A stretch of 64,000 nt of DNA from an uncultured Clostridia bacterium. GTDB taxonomy: Bacteria; Bacillota; Clostridia; Oscillospirales; Ruminococcaceae. Of this stretch, positions 60,970 to 64,000 are shown piece after piece. The DNA lies in contig CAOKWH010000002.1 of assembly GCA_948473085.1 (NCBI GenBank), forward strand, positions 91,035-155,034. Direction: 5' to 3'. The position numbers and the translations under genes were made by a program. The notes beneath the pieces are model-generated. The model was given only the letters and a program-made list of their open reading frames with translations. It was not told the origin of the DNA and searched no databases. Position 1 is the first letter of the stretch. Every line of letters starts with the position of its first letter.

Positions 60970-61626
60970 ATGTCGCCGCAGGAAGAGAGAGCATTTATAG
61001 AGCGGGCTTTTCAAAAATTGCAGCAACGCGGATGGTTCCGGGAGCAGGTTCTGGCGCGTTCCAACATTTCTGCCCAGGAAATTGCAGCATTTGAGCGGGA
61101 ACGCCAGATAACACTGCCTTCGCTCTACAAGGCGTTTTTAACTTCCTTTTTGCTTCCGCAAAAGGAGGGCGATATTTGTTCCATCATCGAACAGGATGAG
61201 GACCTCGACGCCCTTTGGCTAATGCTGGATAGCCCCAGAGAAATGAAGGATATTGCCAGGCGTACGGAAATTTTACAGGAAATCCGGGAGTTTTGCGAGC
61301 TGCCGGAGGATTGCTTTCAAAATTTGATACCCATTGGCGACTGGGGCGCTGGTTGGGGGCCGCTGTGTATCGACCTGTCCAGGCCGGAGGATGAGGTGAA
61401 CCGGGATAGGAAGGAAACCTGGACCCTGGTCTGGTTCGACCACGAGGAGTTTGACTGGGAGGAGCGATATTTGGGGGAGGATGGGCTGCTGCATGGACGG
61501 GCGGCCCTGCCGGATTTTAAAACCCTGTTGGAGTGGTATTTTTGCGGGATCTTGGAGGAGCGGTTCGAGCAGGAGGAGGGGATAACACCCACCTACCAGT
61601 GGTACCAGGATACGCTGAAGCGATAA
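60970..61626 (+). CDS. SMI1/KNR4 (SUKH) family protein
   Basis: ISAQEIAAFERERQITLPSLYKAFLTSFLLP...LIPIGDWGAGWGPLCIDL. Confidence 0.78.
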   Translation: MSPQEERAFIERAFQKLQQRGWFREQVLARSNISAQEIAAFERERQITLPSLYKAFLTSFLLPQKEGDICSIIEQDEDLDALWLMLDSPREMKDIARRTEILQEIREFCELPEDCFQNLIPIGDWGAGWGPLCIDLSRPEDEVNRDRKETWTLVWFDHEEFDWEERYLGEDGLLHGRAALPDFKTLLEWYFCGILEERFEQEEGITPTYQWYQDTLKR

Positions 61627-61640
61627 AAGGAGGATGTAAT

Positions 61641-62159
61641 TTGATACGAATTTGCGGCGTGGTGCGGGAATCCATTGTGGATGGCCCCGGCCTGCGCTTT
61701 GTACTGTTTACACAGGGCTGCCCCCATGCCTGCCCCGGCTGCCACAACCCGGAGAGCCATGCGATGGATGGCGGCTATCTGGTGAGCGGGGAAAAGGTGC
61801 TGGAGGAGTTTAAAAGGAATCCGCTTCTCAAGGGCATTACCCTGTCCGGCGGGGAACCGGTGCTGCAGGCAGAGGAACTGATCCCCCTTTGCCGGGAGGT
61901 GCATGCCCTGGGCAAGGATGTGATGCTCTACACCGGCTACACCTATGAGGAGCTGCTAAAACAGGGCTCCCCGGCAGCGCTGGCACTGCTCCAGGAGGTG
62001 GACACCCTGGTGGACGGCCGCTTTGTGCTGGCCCAACGGGATTTGACCCTGACCTACAAGGGCAGCCGGAACCAGCGTATTATTGATATGAGGCGCACCC
62101 GGGAAACCGGGGAGGTTGTGCTGGATGCTGTGGAGGAACAGAACATCCGTATGGACTAA
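61641..62159 (+). CDS. nrdG: Anaerobic RNR activating protein (radical SAM)
   Basis: TTG start behind aaaggagg; LIRICGVVRESIVDGPGLRFVLFTQGCPHACPGCHNPESHAMDGG with CX3CX2C-type cluster motif. Confidence 0.94.
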   Translation: MIRICGVVRESIVDGPGLRFVLFTQGCPHACPGCHNPESHAMDGGYLVSGEKVLEEFKRNPLLKGITLSGGEPVLQAEELIPLCREVHALGKDVMLYTGYTYEELLKQGSPAALALLQEVDTLVDGRFVLAQRDLTLTYKGSRNQRIIDMRRTRETGEVVLDAVEEQNIRMD

Positions 62160-62250
62160 AAGCCGGGTATGTACCGCTTTTATTTGTGCATAGCGGGTGG
62201 TTTTTACCTGGGAAATATGGTACACTCAAGGGAGAAGGGGGATAAAACGG

Positions 62251-62781
62251 ATGGAACTGACCTTTAAACGGATGAGGCTGCCCGGAGCCTTGGCGCTATG
62301 CAGGGACATTGTCCGGGATTTTCATGCCTATGAACTCAAGGGATATGCCTATGCCCTGGCGGAAATTGTCACCCGGAAGGCCATAGCCATCACTGTCTTT
62401 TCCGGTGGGCGCCGGTGCGGCTATCTGGTGCATGGGCTGCCGGATGGCCAGGGGATGCTTCGCATTATGTACCTGGCCACCGAACAGCGGGTGCGCGGGC
62501 ATGGCATTGGCGCGGCAATCCTGCAAAAATTTTGCCGGGATTATCCCCATGCCACCCTCTACTTTGAGGTGGAGGACCCGGCCTTTGCCCAGGATGAACA
62601 GGAGCGGCAGCTGATGGAGCACCGCATCGGTTTTTATCGGCGCTGTGGTTTTTCGCTGCTGGATTTTAAGCTTACTGCCGGCCCCTGGCACCTTTTTTGC
62701 ATGACCAACAACCCCGCTGCCGCTGGACAAATTGAGCAGCGCTATCGCAGTGGCTGGGGCCAGGATGTAGTAAGCCGCTGA
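62251..62781 (+). CDS. GNAT family N-acetyltransferase
   Basis: IMYLATEQRVRGHGIGAAILQKFCRDYPHATLYFEVEDP. Confidence 0.82.
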   Translation: MELTFKRMRLPGALALCRDIVRDFHAYELKGYAYALAEIVTRKAIAITVFSGGRRCGYLVHGLPDGQGMLRIMYLATEQRVRGHGIGAAILQKFCRDYPHATLYFEVEDPAFAQDEQERQLMEHRIGFYRRCGFSLLDFKLTAGPWHLFCMTNNPAAAGQIEQRYRSGWGQDVVSR

Positions 62782-62869
62782 CTTCCCTAATTTTTGGTTG
62801 AAAAGCGGGGGTAGCCTTGGTAGAATAGAGAAAAGGGGTTCTGCCCCGCCACGAGAGGAGAAGAGAATT

Positions 62870-63805
62870 ATGCCACTTGTAACAACTGCCGAGATGTTCA
62901 AAAAGGCCTATGAGGGCGGCTATGCCGTGGGCGCTTTTAATGTGAACAACATGGAGATTATCCAGGGCATTACCGAGGCTGCAATGGAGGAGCGCGCCCC
63001 GCTGATTTTGCAGGTATCGGCTGGCGCCCGGAAGTATGCCAAGCATGTCTATCTGATTAAGTTGGTGGAGGCCGCCATTGCCGATACCGACCTGCCCATT
63101 GCCCTGCACCTGGACCATGGCGCCGACTTTGATATCTGCAAGGCCTGTGTGGACGGCGGCTTTAGCTCGGTGATGATTGACGGCTCCAAGTACAGCTTTG
63201 AGGAGAACATTGCCCTGACCAAAAAGGTAGTGGAGTATGCCCACGCCCACGGCGTTGTGGTGGAGGGCGAACTGGGTACACTGGCTGGTATTGAGGATGA
63301 TGTAAAGGTCAGCAGCGGCGATGCCATGTTCACCCGCCCGGAAGAGGTGGAGGAGTTTGTAAGCCGCACCGGTGTGGATTCTTTGGCCATTGCCATCGGC
63401 ACCAGCCATGGGGCGTTCAAATTTAAGCCTGGCACCAAGCCGATGCTGCGGTTTGATATTTTGGAGGATATTGGCCGCCGGCTGCCGGGATTCCCCATTG
63501 TACTGCACGGTGCTTCGTCGGTACCCCAGGAGTTTGTGGCAGAGGTGAACCGCTATGGCGGTGCTATGCCCGGCGCCATTGGCGTGCCGGAGGAGCTGCT
63601 GCGTCAAGCCGCTGGTATGGCTGTATGCAAAATCAATATTGATTCCGACCTGCGTCTGGCTATGACTGCCGCCGTGCGCAAGCACCTGCAGGAGCATCCG
63701 GCCGACTTTGACCCCCGCCAGTATCTGACCCCTGCCCGCACCGCCATTAAAGAGATGGTACGGCATAAAATTGTGGATGTACTGGGCTGTGCTGGAAAGG
63801 CATAG
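62870..63805 (+). CDS. fba: Class II fructose-bisphosphate aldolase
   Basis: VTTAEMFKKAYEGGYAVGAFNVNNMEIIQGI; ALHLDHGADFDICKACVDGGFSSVMIDGS; PIVLHGASSVP. Confidence 0.96.
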   Translation: MPLVTTAEMFKKAYEGGYAVGAFNVNNMEIIQGITEAAMEERAPLILQVSAGARKYAKHVYLIKLVEAAIADTDLPIALHLDHGADFDICKACVDGGFSSVMIDGSKYSFEENIALTKKVVEYAHAHGVVVEGELGTLAGIEDDVKVSSGDAMFTRPEEVEEFVSRTGVDSLAIAIGTSHGAFKFKPGTKPMLRFDILEDIGRRLPGFPIVLHGASSVPQEFVAEVNRYGGAMPGAIGVPEELLRQAAGMAVCKINIDSDLRLAMTAAVRKHLQEHPADFDPRQYLTPARTAIKEMVRHKIVDVLGCAGKA

Positions 63806-63833
63806 TTTTTGCCCCTAAGGCTTTGAACAAAAC

Positions 63834-63873
63834 CAAACCGCCCCTGGCTTTTGATTTAGCTAAGGGCGGTTTG
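63834..63873. terminator. Hairpin terminator after fba
   Basis: AAACCGCCCctggcttttgatttagctaaGGGCGGTTT. Confidence 0.75.
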
Positions 63874-63945
63874 ATTTATAAAATGGAGCTTTTTACTAAT
63901 CTTAATTTGACAATAGAATAAAACTTTTGCTTATAGTAAGAGTAT

Positions 63946-63974
63946 TTGACTTTAAGGCCCAAAGCGTGTATAAT
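63946..63974 (+). promoter_or_regulatory. Consensus-like promoter reading out of the window
   Basis: TTGACT 63946-63951, N17, TATAAT 63969-63974. Confidence 0.65.
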
Positions 63975-64000
63975 AAAAATAAAGAAGGCACCATCGATAG

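Noticed and set aside
1-64000. tRNA or rRNA genes
   Set aside because: None recognised by eye; tRNAscan-SE/Infernal would be needed to exclude them fully

Overview
The window looks like a chromosomal segment from a GC-rich, probably spore-forming, anaerobic Firmicute (Clostridia, possibly Oscillospiraceae-like; inferred from SpoIIID, a SpoIID domain, a GerMN lipoprotein, class III RNR, and gene content; not verified by search). The backbone is ordinary: a near-complete S10-spc-alpha ribosomal protein supercluster (rpsJ at ~39.24 kb to rplQ at ~54.7 kb, including a 37-aa L36 missing from the ORF track), plus cysteine desulfurase/ThiI, MutY, ProC, ProS, ACP, BioY, a branched-chain amino acid ABC operon (minus strand) and class II FBP aldolase. 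Most notable observations: (1) a ~0.75 kb intergenic locus (22456-23200) of recurring nested-hairpin modules with compensatory base changes between copies and a conserved asymmetric internal loop (TC/AACC), which no ORF explains; (2) a split class III ribonucleotide reductase, with NrdD (58371-60686) ending before the glycyl-radical motif and that motif (RITGYLVGTLDRFNNGKRAEESDRVKH) carried by a separate 54-aa ORF (60740-60904) with its own RBS, downstream of tandem NrdR-box-like sites; (3) a 903-aa protein joining a degenerate CinA/MoCF-like domain, a TM segment, a class B sortase and a SpoIID/LytB domain; (4) an AT-rich restriction-modification island whose methyltransferase carries a C-terminal SNase-like domain with apparently lost catalytic residues, next to an MjaI-like restriction enzyme; (5) a T-box leader with a probable Ile (AUC) specifier ahead of the liv operon; (6) a decayed AraC-like regulator. 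All family calls are from reading the translated sequence; no database search was run.
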